Source: Ceratorhiza oryzae-sativae | Taxonomy: Eukaryota > Basidiomycota > Agaricomycetes > Cantharellales > Ceratobasidiaceae | DNA length: 64,000 nt | Direction of reading: 5' to 3' | Assembly: GCA_030998015.1 (NCBI GenBank) | Contig: JARWMV010000238.1 | Span: 124,001 to 188,000 of the forward strand | The notes under the pieces: generated by a model | The model's database searches: none | Seen by the model: only the letters and a program-made list of their open reading frames with translations | What the model was told of the DNA's origin: nothing | Made by a program: the position numbers and the translations under genes | In this document: positions 12,109 through 24,122 of the stretch, one piece after another | How the letters are laid out: each line of letters begins with the position of its first letter | How positions within the stretch are numbered: the stretch's first letter is position 1

Positions 12109-12635
12109 GCTGACTTGTACATGCCGATTTCTCTGGCTTGCAATCTACCCCCAAAACCCACTCCAGCACCCGAGTTTGTGGTCTTAATGTTCTTGTCCTC
12201 CTATATGGTTACCTTGCTTTCTCTGTCTATGTCTGCAAAGCATGTTCAGGTTGACGTCACCTGTGCTATAAACATCGGTGCACAAAGCAAATGTTGCTCA
12301 AGCTCCTGGTCTGCTGCTTGTTGAAATTTCTTTCTTGTTAAGGCGCCTTACAACTTTAGTTCGGATACGTCAGCGATTCATAAATCTACATATATATTGT
12401 CCCATCACATCGTGCGTCAACAATCGTACAACCAAATTTGGCTGAACTGGTGGTATCGAACACAAGAAGGTACATTCTGCAGAGCCGAAAACGCCAATAC
12501 AATGTTAAAGAAAGACAAATCCAACAATATCAGATACTTCCACTCCGCCCTCTAGGGGCTTTTTTACTATCACCTCTCTCTCAAAGATCTTGGTGCACGA
12601 TACTCCGTACCACTTCAGCCGCACGAGCGCCTAGC
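12109..12635. other. Convergent 3' intergenic region
   Basis: Lies between the stop of the HP1-like gene and the stop of the minus-strand gene that follows. I see no gene here. Confidence 0.5.
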
Positions 12636-15409
12636 TCACGATGGAGTTTCGGGCTCGGGGGTATACCCGGCAGCACGAACAGCCGAGCGTAGTGCGTCAC
12701 GAATTCCTTGGGATGCGTGGGAAACAGCTTCTTCGTAGCGCGCAGACACCTGTTCGTATTGGGCTTGGGCGGCTGCTGAGGCTCCAGCTACGGCTTCTGA
12801 TGCTTTCGCTGCAATATACTCGGCGGTCTCCTGGGATGACTCGGGGACGGGTGTACCGCCAGCAGCCTTGATAATGGCACGCGTAGCTTGATGCGCCGCC
12901 TGCCCGGCCTGTTTTACACCATCTCCGAAAATGGCTTGGACGTTCTCCGCTGCGGTTCCAAATTCGGCCTCGGCCCGCTTAATCGCGGCCTCAACCTCCT
13001 CCTTCCCTCTCTGGAGTATGGTGGCGTGGTTTCGGGCTGCTGCGCCCGGGGGGAACGAAAATGACGAGTGGACTTGCTCGGGCTCGGTCGAGGCGTTGAC
13101 GTTACCAAACGAGTTGATGCCGTTGTCGTGCTGGATCTTGAGTTTCGATTGGAAATCGTCAATGATGCCGTTTAGTGTGTCTTGCAAATCTGCTAATCCC
13201 TTTTCCAATTGGTTTGGCTCGGACAGGGTGTGAGTGCCATCAATGAGTGCTTGGAGCTCTCTCCCGTAGCATCAGCGGCTATGACAATTAAGCGGTTTAG
13301 TCACACGTCAAAACGTCACCGCGGGATTACTTACAGTCGACGAGAGCATGGTACCGCTATCATAAACAGAAAAAAATGAGCAAACAAGTAACGCCATGTT
13401 AATTTTGCACTCACACTCCAGTCAGCGACCGTGACATCCTCCAGCCAGGCATAGTCCATGCCAAGGTTAGATTGAGCATCTTGCGCAAGCGACTTGATGG
13501 CGTCAGCGGCAGTGTTAGCCTAACAAAAGTAAAAATGAGAAAATAAACAGCAACAGACAATCAAAACACCTACCTCTTTCTGTTCTTCCAACCGCATCTC
13601 AGTTAACCAGGATGACACAGTGTTCGATACGTCTTGGGCAGTCTCCATGAATCGCTTCTCGACTTTGTCACAAACATCATCGAACAGTGCAACCTTGACT
13701 GCGCCGCCCTTGGGTTCGCCTTTGAGCTTCTTGAGATAGGCCTCTGTGCCCTTTAATCCCCTTTCAGCTTCGCTCTTGAGCGTCTTGATATGGTCGCGTG
13801 CACGGCGCTGGAGATCGGCAGCGGCAACACCCCGAACGGCATTCAAAAAGATATCGAGGTCATCGACAGCGGATCGGCCCAGCGCATGAAGATCGGCCTC
13901 ATACTTGGCGTGTCGTTGCTGGATGTCGGCTCGCTTGCGGGCGGTCTCTTCTTTCCGGAGACGTTCGCGCTCAGCAATTTGTTCCTCGGTCTCTTCGACT
14001 TCCGGCTGCACTTGGGGCTGCTGGGTAGCAGAGGATGAAGATCGTAATTCAGACAACCATGCCTCAAGATCCTCTTCTTCGGGCGTAGCGCTAGGAACAT
14101 CTGTGTCAGGCGCGGCCGAAGGAGAAGGTGTGTCGGGGACCACAGGCTCCTCTGGATCAATGGGTGCGTCTGGGGCAATAGGTCCGTCTGGGATAATAGG
14201 TCCATCAGGGATTATTGGACCGCTAGGGATGATAGGACCGTCTGGGGTGATCGCCTCTGGCGTAATGGCAATCACAGTGGGCTGGATCTCGATTGCCTCA
14301 GACGTAGTAGATGTCAAGCTGTGTGCAGCGTCCGTAGCAGGTATCGAACTAGGAACAACGGCCGCGGGGCGCGTGATGTGATTCTCAGACTTGAGATTCT
14401 TGACTTCGCGGGACTCGCCAAACTCTTCAACGGTCTGGAGCATCTTGTAGACATGGGTATCGACATACTGCTCGCGCAGCTGCAACAATGGAATCAACGC
14501 GTGTTCTCGGAGCCAATCAGGAATGATCTTGCTTTCCTCGATCAACGGCAGGAGCTTTGGTTGAATTTCAAACCAGAATCGGAGCAATGCTGCGATTGCC
14601 TGATTGATGTATGGCTCGGCAGCGTGTAGGAAGCGTGCATAATAGATCTGGGCCGAGTGAACGTACGGCGCGGCGTACCGAGCGTAATGTAACTGAAAGT
14701 TTCGCGCGTAGGGCCGGGTACGTCGTTCAAGATGAGCAACGTGGGGTGCGACATTGATGATGTAGAATTTCTGGACTTGCCGGACCAGGGGCTGGGAGAG
14801 TTCGACCGCTTGACTGTAGACAGGCTGGACAGCCTCGATGGCAGGTGCGACAGACGGATGATGTACAAACGCATTAAAGGGGTTGATGACGAACGGTTGA
14901 AGAATTCGTTGGTTGACGGCTTGGCAGACTGGCGATTTCAGTTCGACGTCGTTGTGACATTTGTTGATGGTGAACATGATAAAGGCGATGGCAATAAGTC
15001 GAACGACATAGTCGAAAAAGGTGGTCGTCTGCCTCTGCCTCCTCTTCGCCTAGTACGTCAAATTAGTTGATGAGGTACACGTCAGAGATCCAATTTCACC
15101 TTTGCAGCAGCTTTCTTTGCCTTTTTGTGTTGGGCAGGCGTAGATGCCCTAGGAGACGTTGCGGCCGCAGGAGGGGTCAATGCTACCGGAGGTGTTGGAG
15201 CAACCGTGTTCTTTTAATCAATTTATGAGCTAAATGTCAATGCCTATTTGTGGCGTCAGACGTACAACAAATGTAGGGTTGTCACTGAAAGGGCCCGCAT
15301 TGGCTGTAGGGCCATTCGCCTTGCCCTTGCTTTTGGGTTTGGTGCCGGTGTTGCTGGTATTAGAGCCTTGACGACCCGCGTTGGAAAGCGTACGATTTGG
15401 AGTTGGCAT
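12636..15409 (-). CDS. Large membrane-anchored coiled-coil protein, function unknown
   Basis: Six exons on the minus strand: 15409-15266, 15210-15100, 15049-13574, 13519-13415, 13356-13335, 13249-12636; about 823 residues. Residues 1-85 are Thr/Pro/Ala-rich and end in a Lys-rich patch. A single hydrophobic segment follows (YVVRLIAIAFIMFTI). The next 200 residues are helical and rich in Tyr, Ala and His. Then comes an acidic Pro-rich linker with repeated PDGPIIP units, a long charged coiled coil, DYAWLEDVTVADW, and an Ala/Glu-rich helical tail. I recall this family being labelled 'transcription factor hoxa13' in basidiomycete databases; no homeodomain is visible, so that name looks wrong. The 22-nt exon and the acceptor at 13250 were chosen because only they keep the frame into LIDGTHTLSEP. 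Role unknown; an organelle or ER membrane position is inference. Confidence 0.75.
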
Positions 15410-15728
15410 GATGAGCAAAGCCCGCGCACGCCCTAGTGTTGATTATCGACCACCTAGCCGCAGCTGGTTGTCAATCGGGGAGATGGCTGGTGGGGACAGC
15501 GAAGAGGACAAGGTCGTGGTCGAGTAGCAAGTGCTTTGCTCCACGTCACAGTCCTTGTCATGATCAAAACCTGGGGACTGGCACCTCGCGAGCTAAGCGC
15601 CGCACCAATACACGTCGCATTTTCCGGATAAACATTATGCTTTATTTTGCCGAACACAAGTTGACTAGATAGCAAAAACACAGAAGTAACCAGAGGCGGA
15701 CGTTTTTGGGGGGACAGGTACAAATATA
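15410..15728. other. Spacer between two minus-strand genes
   Basis: About 320 bases between the start of the coiled-coil gene and the stop of Y14, both on the minus strand, so it should hold the former's promoter. I see no gene. Confidence 0.4.
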
Positions 15729-16457
15729 TCAACGCCTGTCGGGACTTCGGCTCCTGTTACGCGGGCCACGCCCACGACCGCCTCCGGTGCCTCCCCTGGG
15801 ACCAGCAGGCGGAGGTCGTACAAACGCAAAGTCACACTCTATCTTTTGATCGAGCAAGGTGGTCCCGTTGAGTTTGTCGATCGCATTTTTCGCCTCGCGA
15901 TATGTCTCGTACTCGACCAACGCGTAGCCCTTTTGTGTTGTTAGAGTGTGTCTATTAGATGATATGCGAACGAGCGTACCTTGACGTAACCCGTTCGTCG
16001 ATCCAAGTTGAGATGCAGGTTTTTAATATCGCCGTAGTCCGCAAACTTGTCTTGGACATCCTCTTCAGTGGCCTCTTCGTGCACATTGGTGACTAGCACA
16101 ATCCATCCTTCTACGGCTATGGAGCGTGGCAGTCCGCCCGAGATGAGTTGACATCCAATGCTCGACAACACACTACTTACATCGTGCAGCGGACCCGGTG
16201 TTGGTGTCTTTATGGTCCGTGTCCAGACGGTCATACGTGGCCTCTTCAGTATTCCCAGGGGGTCCTGCAGCACCCCCGGAAGTGAGATAATTACTCCAAC
16301 AATTTGTCTAACCTGTCCTCACCGGCTTGATTGCGGAACCCGCGGCCGCGTTTGCGCACAATACCGCTTCCTACCGGCAATTACGTCGCCCCGAATAAAA
16401 TAACAGCGAGCGCTATATGCACTCACCCTCATCAACGTTCATGCCGTCGTCACTCAT
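15729..16457 (-). CDS. Exon junction complex protein Y14 (RBM8A-like)
   Basis: Five exons: 16457-16427, 16370-16323, 16264-16181, 16116-15980, 15929-15729; about 166 residues, normal for the family. A short acidic N-terminus ([10 protein letters not shown]) is followed by a basic RKRGRGF patch. One RRM covers [17 protein letters not shown] (RNP2 region) to [14 protein letters not shown] (RNP1 region), with [18 protein letters not shown] between. The tail is Arg/Gly-rich and ends RSRSPDRR. Y14 pairs with Mago and, with eIF4A3, marks spliced exon junctions; its RRM contacts Mago rather than RNA. Keeping it fits a genome with this intron density. It is divergent from the MYND gene at 17127. Confidence 0.93.
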
Positions 16458-17126
16458 TGTTGCGACGTGATTCGAATGCGTCGGTGGAAACGAGTGCCGT
16501 TTGGGGGTGGTGGCGGGACGAACGCGCTCAGCTTTGGCGCCGCAGCTTAGCTCAGCCATGTCGTCGCGCGCTTGTTCAGACGACTATCTTATACCCACCT
16601 TACCCTGCTTGGCATGAGGGTCTTTTGCCATCGTCTGACTCCATATACCATATAAGGCTTTGCGTACGTCAACGAACGCCCAATTGGTGCTATCAATTCG
16701 AATATAAAAACATGCACCGCCCCCGGCCGGACACACAGAGCTGTGCACGGTATCGTCTAGCCTCATCCTACTGGGCTATTTCCAACGGGCCATAATCAGT
16801 GAACTCAACATCCCGACTCCTGACGTCTTCAGTCGGCCTGACTATGTGTAACACAGCACGCTTCAAACACTCCTGAAGCGGCTTCGATCGAATAGTGACC
16901 GCACTCTGTGAGGCCGCCCTAGTTCGCCGAGCCTCACCAATAGCCCCGGCCTTTCCGTGGGGAGTGCAGCTATTTACTCCAACGACTGCATCTGTATTTA
17001 AGACCACAGGTCCAGCTACCAAATGCCATCATCAGCTTCTCTTCTCAGTAGACCTCGGGGTTCCTAGAGTCTTATATTCATCTCGCATCTAACAGCTTTA
17101 TCATATCCTCTTAATTACATATAATC
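16458..17126. other. Divergent promoter region between Y14 and the MYND gene
   Basis: Holds the 5' flanks of two genes reading away from each other. Short open frames here overlap on both strands and show no domain. I see no tRNA or repeat. Confidence 0.45.
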
Positions 17127-17981
17127 ATGAGCTCCTCGCCCATCCAACACTGGTGCTGGTGCGGACGCCTTTGCACCTCATGGTGCAGCCGGTAAGCATT
17201 TACCCTACATTCTCCACCTCACCGACCAACACGCCACCCAGCTGTGAAAGTGTCTACTACTGCTCTCCGGAGCATCTCGAGGCCGACTGGCCCCGTCACA
17301 AGCACGACTGTGGCGCACTCGCGGCTGCTAGCAACAACGCTTCTGTCACAGTCCAAGGTCAGCACCCACTCAATCGTGTGGGTCAAGCAAACGTACTGAA
17401 CTCGGTTTACTTAACAGCAATGGTCTTCCCAGTCGACCAGGAACGTCCAAAGATGGTTCCGGTGACGCTGCGCGGAACTGAGCAGGCAAACGGGGCCATG
17501 GACTGGATCCCCAAATTGCACGGGATCGTTGGACATGAGCACGAAATCTCGAGCATGGTCATTACCAAGGGCGTTGGAGGTGCGCTTTCCACTAGACATT
17601 CCAGCTGCATCTGTGGCTCACAATCCAAAACTTGCAGGAGAGACACTCCGCTTCCCTCTGCACATCTTCTTCCGCACTCATTTCCTCACTGATGGCTCTA
17701 GAACGTAAGTTTAGTGTGCCGGTGCGTCAAGCCACAGACTTATCCGAGATCTTCCTAGGAATGCCTCCATTCATTCGCTCACTCACGGCCAAGCCCAGTA
17801 TCAGTGGAAGGGTCCAGTCGTGGCGCTCAAATTTACTGGGTACGTCCATGTGCATACATTTCGCCTATCAAGGAAACTCACCGGATCGAATAGAACCCGT
17901 CAATCCGCATACACAAACATCGCCATGTCCGACTTGCCCCCGCTCGTTTACTTCTTGACCTATTTAAACAACCGCGTCTAG
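17127..17981 (+). CDS. Small MYND-type zinc-finger protein
   Basis: Six exons: 17127-17191, 17242-17357, 17418-17579, 17638-17704, 17759-17839, 17894-17981; about 192 residues. The N-terminus carries MYND ligands: CWCGRLCTSWC, then CESVYYCSPEH, then WPRHKHDC. MYND fingers bind Pro-rich peptides and recruit partners. The rest (MVFPVDQERPKMVPV, VVALKFTGTRQSAYTNIAMSDLPPLV) is a C-terminal domain often following such fingers in Agaricomycete proteins; its fold is unknown to me. All exon joins keep frame. No catalytic SET domain is present, so it is not a SMYD methyltransferase. Confidence 0.8.
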
Positions 17982-19856
17982 AGTCGACACCGGACTTGCA
18001 TTGCCACTTTCTTTAAATTTCCCTGGGCGACTGCTTCAGTCTTTCGTTTCCTTGGACATTACGGACTAGATCATGCATCCCATTCCTCACCTATTTATCA
18101 AGCATCTATTTATCATATCCCTATTGGTCGTGTCCCTGTTGGTCGCGTCCCTATTGGTCGCGTCCCTATTTGTCGTGTCCCTATTGATCGTGTCCCTATT
18201 TATCCTATCCCTACTTATCAGCATAGCTGTCCGCTTTTATTTATTGTTAGCGTGTTCCTATTCGTCAATAGACAACATGCGCTCAGGTGCTTCCTATGTT
18301 CATCTCGTTGTGTGATCCAAGATGAAGCAAAGCCACAAGGACAAAACTGGCCGAGATTCACGGCGGCGCTTGAGAACAAGAGCGGAAATGGCTCGAAGCA
18401 CACCTCTCTCGGTCACAGCACGCAAGTCTGCCCGAGTTTCGTCCACGATGAGGCCCATGTGCTACGAATAAAGAGCCTTCACAGCTGCATAGCACAACGA
18501 TCCGAGGTCGGAGATTGTCTGAATGGAAGTGGAGCTCTGGCGGCATTTGTGGCGGACCGAGTTGCCCACGGTTTGATGCGCCTGATCGCCAACCCAGCTC
18601 AGCCCGATGGCCACCGACCCCACGCGAATCCACGAAATGAACGGCGAGGACCCGTGGCGAAGAACCGAAAAAAACAGGCAGTCACGTGATCATGTACAAC
18701 GCTACTCCGTGTGCAATCGGGATCAGGCACGCTCGGGCGATACAGATTGCAGCAAACGGGTGACTTGTGCCTGGGCAGCATACGCCCGGCTGTACGGGAA
18801 ATAGTCGAAGTGCGATGTTCTTTTTGCTCTAACACTTGTGCCCCAGTGCCACTCGAGCGCGACCACTATGACTCGGAATACCGACCATACCCGGCGTCAA
18901 CTATGAATCGCCACTGGGCAGAGACTTGTTCCAGAGTCGGATGCGGTTATCGTGATACCCGGGTTTCGGTGAACCGGTTCGTCAGGGCCCGGTTGATGAG
19001 CGGGCGTGGCAAGCTCGTTCCCAGATCCCTGTAGATGGGGATCGTTGAGTACTCTCTTCCACGACTCTTGTCCTGATTACTACTATTCGAGTCCTACTGG
19101 ATCAACGATTCGCAGCAAGTGTGATGCATTTCCGATGTTCCAGCATACCGTATTCGTAAGCGATTATTCCTCTTTCGGCTATGCCTCTCAGTGGCTTGGC
19201 CAATAAGACGTCTCCGCATGGAATATTTTCTTGCTCGACTGACCCACGTATATCGAGAAGAAGATCAAATAGATAAGCAAGGATAAATGGTAGTCCATAG
19301 GTCGACAGAAGCCACTGACGGGGCAAAGCATATACACGCTGGCTCGTCCTCCATACCCGTGGCGGTAATTGAGCCCGCCTGGGATCACGTGTCAGAGTGT
19401 TCCCAACTCCAAACCCGAGTAAGTTCATGTCCCATTTACGCACAGCTTGCTGTAGACCCTCTATTCGTGTGAGATACCGTTTGTATGTACTCGTATGGAA
19501 TTACAGCATCCCACTAAATAAGTACCCATCCCACTGCCGACGCGTACACGAGTCGTTGGTAGACCCTCTTATGCAAACACTATGGCCAGTTGCCACAGCA
19601 TCATGTATGTAAATCATCGAGCGTGATTATCATTACACATTTAGAGCGTCATGTATCAACAAACTCTGCATTCGAGAAATTTCCTGACCATTTCCGTCTT
19701 GCCTTCCCAGGCTCCCCCCTCCGTCTAGCTAGCTACTCGTAGCACCGGAAGCTCAATAAGTTAGGATCAAATCTCAGACACAAAAGGTGAATCGTGGGCG
19801 AGAGAAAGTAGTGTTCGCCCCGATATGTATATATATTTCGGGGTTTTGTTGGTGGA
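17982..19856. other. Long intergenic region, minisatellite near its start
   Basis: About 1.9 kb between the MYND and ZIP stop codons, which converge on it. It holds the 15-bp repeat described separately. Open frames at 18252-18689 (plus), 18358-18633 (minus) and 19102-19443 (minus) overlap one another without a recognisable domain or splice pattern, so I do not call genes. Confidence 0.4.
18091..18220 (+). repeat. 15-bp minisatellite, about eight units
   Basis: Unit ctattggtcgtgtcc, repeated head to tail with one to five substitutions per copy; the central copies (18121-18195) are closest. Because 15 is a multiple of three, an open frame starting at ATG 18073 stays open through the array and would encode a hydrophobic pentapeptide repeat (SLLVV, SLLVA, SLFVV). 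Nothing else supports translation. Confidence 0.85.
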
Positions 19857-21202
19857 TCAAGCCCAACGACCGAGGAGAGACATGAGCCCCGCCCCGAGGC
19901 ACATCATTCCGCATGCGTACATGAGCTTGCCAAGAGGGGCACGGTGCATTTCAGGGTTAAAGATGAATTCGTGTGCGATGAGCTAGAAAAATAGTCGTCA
20001 GAGCTTAGGGCTGGTGGTCATATTAAATAAAATATACCTCGACCAAACCGGTGTAGAGCAGAATACCCGCACTCAACGAGTCAAAGATCCCACCGACAAT
20101 ACTGCTGGTTGTCGAACCTGGGTTATAACTCGAGCGGATGCCGAGGCCGGCCGCAATTCCCACGGGGGTCGTACATCCGTAGAGGAATGCGCCAGCAAAA
20201 GGGACCCAGGACTTGTAGGCTGGCGAAGCTCGAGCCCTGCGAGACGAGTGCCCAAACCAAGGCCTTCGAATGTTTCTATTTATTTGGTTAATACTCGTGA
20301 ACGGAATAAATATTGTTGCACTCACGATGGAAGATCAAGACGATGAAAAGTACGACAAAGTCGGGGTCGACGGCGAGCGTCATACCAATCAGAACGCTAT
20401 GGAATACAACGCCAAACTATTCACCCAATCAGATTTTTTTTTCTTGCAAAAGAAGCATGACAACTGCCTCGAGAATCACGACCGAGAATTTGCGCCAAGG
20501 CTGAATCCGTAAGCACCCTGTTAGGGCGACCAAGCTCAGAATCACTCTCGACAACCAACTTTTCCGGATTTGCGAGGCTATTCACCGGCCCGGGAACAGA
20601 AGTCTCTGGACCATGGGCGCCGTGATGCCCAGCGCCGTCGTGAGCGTGGCCATGCGTGTCTGCAAACGGGCGAAATGAACAACATTGATCAACGGGGTGG
20701 GGTGGGCGCTTACCATATGCCTTTGCTCCCAGAGCGTCCAATTTGGCGGTGCCCCATCTAAAGGCAGCGAGCTCGACAAAGAAGATTATGAATACGCTGA
20801 ACATGGCGAGCGCCGGTGCCCAGTCGTAGTCGGTCCACACGCCAGTGAGGCATGGGGAGCCGAGCTGTTCAAAGGCGGGGGCGAGGAGATGGATAAAGGC
20901 GGTTGCGATGATGACTCCGGAACCAAAGTACTTGGCGGCTCTTTGGGAACACATGAGCCAACATTGTTGATCAGACTCGGAGCCACTTACTGGAACACGC
21001 CCTGGTGGACGCTCAGGAATTTTACTCTGGATGCGACGACGGGAAAGAGAGCGCCGCACGAGGAGGTTACGAGGATGATGAAGATCGAGGCGATCCGCAG
21101 CTTGAAGTGGGTGTCCTCGTTGGGAGTGGGACCGCACTGGATGTTGCCTGTGTCCGACATGTGGTGGTGTCCGTGGCGGGGGAACAGCGGGTGTACGGTC
21201 AT
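19857..21202 (-). CDS. ZIP-family zinc/iron transporter, two apparent frameshifts
   Basis: Exons on the minus strand: 21202-20991, 20940-20714, 20659-20468, 20416-20326, 20275-20038, 19982-19857. ZIP proteins move Zn2+ or Fe2+ into the cytoplasm through eight TM helices. Visible landmarks are LRIASIFIILVTSSCGALFP (TM1), KYFGSGVIIATAFIHLL, WAPALAMFSVFIIFFVELAAF, a His-rich loop (THGHAHDGAGHHGAHG), FGVVFHSVLIGMTLAV, the metal-site helix with FHQTFEGLGLG, and LLYTGLVELIAHEF at the end. Two frame breaks interrupt it. Near 20482, ALAQILG passes to VVILEFGVV only if two bases are restored. Near 20228, RLAGLEL passes to SPAYKSWVP only if one base is restored. Exon lengths (192 and 238) confirm the deficits. 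It is either a recent pseudogene or carries consensus errors. The intron after exon 3 seems to use a GC donor. Confidence 0.75.
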
Positions 21203-21807
21203 CTTCGAGTGCCTGGATTGCGTTCTTTATCGTGTTCTGTGCCTAGGGGGTACCGTAGTGGTCTGCCGGCCGTTGACGAGCGAATGGTGGGGGTCGGAGT
21301 ACAGAGCGATATCAGCAGCACCACACTGGTGGGTACCCCCCCAGTCGTCGCATTAGTCAGCAGCTGTCCAGCCTTCCCTGGCGACTGTCTGTATATATAT
21401 ATTCGGGTGCCTAGAGCACCTGGCACCGTTCGTCCTCTTGGCTGTTGTGCGCACACGCTACTTCAGGCCGATTTGCTGCTGCAGTCTTGCATGCGTCTGG
21501 CCGCGACTTGGACGGTGTCGACCGCACCAGTCGCCCAGCAGATCGGCTCGACGTAATAATAGCTTGGCGAGCGAAACCGGCAACGGCAGTAAAAGAAAAT
21601 TGCGCATCGAGCTCTCCCAAAATTTAGAGGAATAGACGCGATTTCGGGACCTGATTCGCCTAGCGGAGTTGTGTCTATTTTAATGCGTCCACACCACCCC
21701 TCCGACCGGGACCAGCGGCTCGCTGAATACGATCAGGGTGGATTCCGCTTAGTCAGCCAAATTTTGGATCATTTCGCTAAGCGCCCCCACCGCACACAAC
21801 CTCCACC
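21203..21807. other. Divergent promoter region between ZIP and Dbp9 genes
   Basis: Holds both 5' flanks. An alternating TA run (tatatatata, about 21391) may serve the ZIP gene. Overlapping short frames on both strands have no domain. Confidence 0.4.
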
Positions 21808-24122
21808 ATGGCCGATGTCCAGCTGCTCGATACGGAACAAAGCTTCCAGGCATTTTCAAACATAATAGACTCTCGGCTTCTCAGAGCCCTTGCGGACTTG
21901 GGATTTGCTCGCCCGACCTTGGTTCAGAGCAAAGCGATTCCTCTGGCTCTCGAAGGTCGGGATATTCTTGCGAGAGCACGCACCGGGAGCGGAAAGACGG
22001 CCGCGTACTGTATACCGCTTGTCCAGAAAATACTGAACGGCAAAACTGTAAGATCTTGCTAGCTATTCTGTCACATGCTGGTCTCAAGCAAAGAGCTGTT
22101 CAAGATAGGAGATGCACAGCAGGCTACTCGAGCAGTCATCTTGGTTCCCACCCGAGAGCTTGCTGATCAGGTCGCCAAATACCTCAAAAGTCTCTTGGCA
22201 TATTGCGATAAGGATGTGACAGCGGTTAATATTGCTGGTGGGACTTCTGGACACGTTCAGCGGTAAGCGCACGAGCATTGGGCGAATTCTGTTCTCACTC
22301 TATGCCACAGAATGGTCTTGGCCGAGAAGCCGGACCTGGTCGTAGCGACACCTGCTCGCCTCTTGGCGTTATTACAGTCCAAGGTAAACTTGGCCTCATC
22401 ATTTCGAAGCTCAATATTCTCACGGGTTGTCTGTAGACGTTATCCCTGGCATTGCTAGACTCTTTGGTCATCGATGAAGCCGATCTCATCTTGTCCTACG
22501 GCCATGACGAGGATGTCAAACAAATACTTTCCGGTGGCCACCTTCCAAAAGTATACCAAACGTTTTTGATGAGCGCTACCATGACAAAGGACGTGGAAAC
22601 GCTAAAAGGGATCGTGCTCAGGAATCCCGTATGTCGTAGTTTGACAATGTGCTTATCTTGGAGTTTGACGTCATTTTGCTCTGCCCCAGGCAATCTTGAA
22701 ACTCGAGGAAGACAAGGATGAGGCTGCGAATCTTAGCCAGTATGCAGTCCGGTATGTCCTGCGCCAAACGTGTACCTCGTGCTCTGATATGTCGAGTTAG
22801 GTGCTCAGAAGTCGACAAATTCTTGTTAACTTATGTGATCCTTAAGCTCAAGCTCGTCAAGGGCAAGTGCCTGATCTTTGTAAACGACGTCGATCGAGGA
22901 TACCGAGTAAAGCTGTTTCTCGAGCAGTTTTCTATCAAGAGCTGTGTACTCAACGCAGAGCTGCCGTTAAATACCAGGTTAGTCGTCGCATTCATGGATC
23001 GCCTCGCTTTTTCTGACCTAGTCTAGGTTTCACATTGTTCAGGAGTTCAACAAGGGTGTTTATGATTATATTATTGCAACCGACGAGGTTGGATCAAAGC
23101 ACGATGATCAGGACACCGACGACGGCGAGACGCAGGAAGAGGAGCAACAGGTTGAAGAGGACGATGAAGCCGACCCAGATCGTACGCGATTACCGTCATT
23201 TACATTGGCACTTTTTTCACGGCCTCTCTCTTCAACACAGTGATAACGACCGAGCCCGCTGCGGACCCGTCCTCTTCCACACCCGCCTCGACCTCCAAAC
23301 GAAAACGTCAACCTTCAGCTTCCCCTCCTCCGACCTCCAAAACTAAACAACGTAAAAAAGCCAGACAAAACCAAAAAGATAAAGAGTTTGGCGTCTCCCG
23401 CGGTATCGACTTTATCGACGTCGCGTGTGTTCTCAACTTTGATCTCCCACGCTCATCACGATCTTACATACATCGCGTCGGCCGAACAGCACGTGCAGGC
23501 CGATCGGGTATGGCGCTTTCGTACGTCGTACCCAAGGACGAGTTTGGAAAGGACCGGATCTTGAGTTGTCAGTCGTGTGAGCGAGATGAAGTCATTTTCG
23601 CGAGGATCGAGAAGGAGCAGGGCGCGAGAGGGAGTAAAGTCAAGGATTATGCCTTTGATATGGCGCAGGTCGAGGCGTTTAGGTATCGAATGGAGGATGC
23701 GCTCAGGGCGGTGACGAGGGCCGCTGTGAGAGAAGCTAGAGTCAAGGAGTTGAAGAGCGAGTTGCTCAATTCGGAAAAGCTCAAGGTGCGTTCGCGGCAT
23801 CATGTACACCCTTGCATTGCTTACATTCCATTGCCAGACACACTTTGAAGCAAACCCCCTTGATCTGGAGTATGTTCGGCACGATAAAGCACTGCATCCT
23901 GCACGAGTTCAGTCTCACATGAAGCACGTGCCCAAGTATCTCATGCCTCGAATTGCGGCTATCGAACAAGAAACCACTAGCGACAATGTAGGCTTTGTGC
24001 CGTTCAACAAACGCGGTTCGCGTGGACGGGGCAGAGGTCGAGGACGAGGTGGTCGAGGAGGGGGCAGCAGTGGGCGGGGCGGAAAGAAGAAGAGCGACCC
24101 TCTGAAGAAGTTTGGACTATAG
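21808..24122 (+). CDS. DBP9: DEAD-box RNA helicase Dbp9 (DDX56-like)
   Basis: Nine exons: 21808-22047, about 22096-22262, 22311-22383, 22437-22628, 22690-22751, 22801-22977, 23027-23181, 23241-23785, 23838-24122; about 631 residues. The acceptor of exon 2 could also be 22105. Motifs in order: Q motif GFARPTLVQ, Walker [24 protein letters not shown] (VIDEADL), SAT (LMSATMT), RGIDF and [11 protein letters not shown]. Between the RecA2 strands lies an acidic then basic insert ([13 protein letters not shown] ... KRKRQ), and the tail is [12 protein letters not shown]. That insert and tail are typical of Dbp9/DDX56, which acts in the nucleolus on early 60S precursors. All ATPase residues are present. 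Its partner pathway also includes Ipi3, found at 61546. Confidence 0.92.

Noticed and set aside
13261..13334. Frameshift in the large coiled-coil gene between RYHALVD and the next helix
   Set aside because: An acceptor at 13250 (ccaag) restores frame into LIDGTHTLSEP, so an 85-nt intron explains it without any error.
18252..18689. 145-codon plus-strand open frame after the minisatellite
   Set aside because: An overlapping minus frame of similar size and mixed composition; no family recognised.
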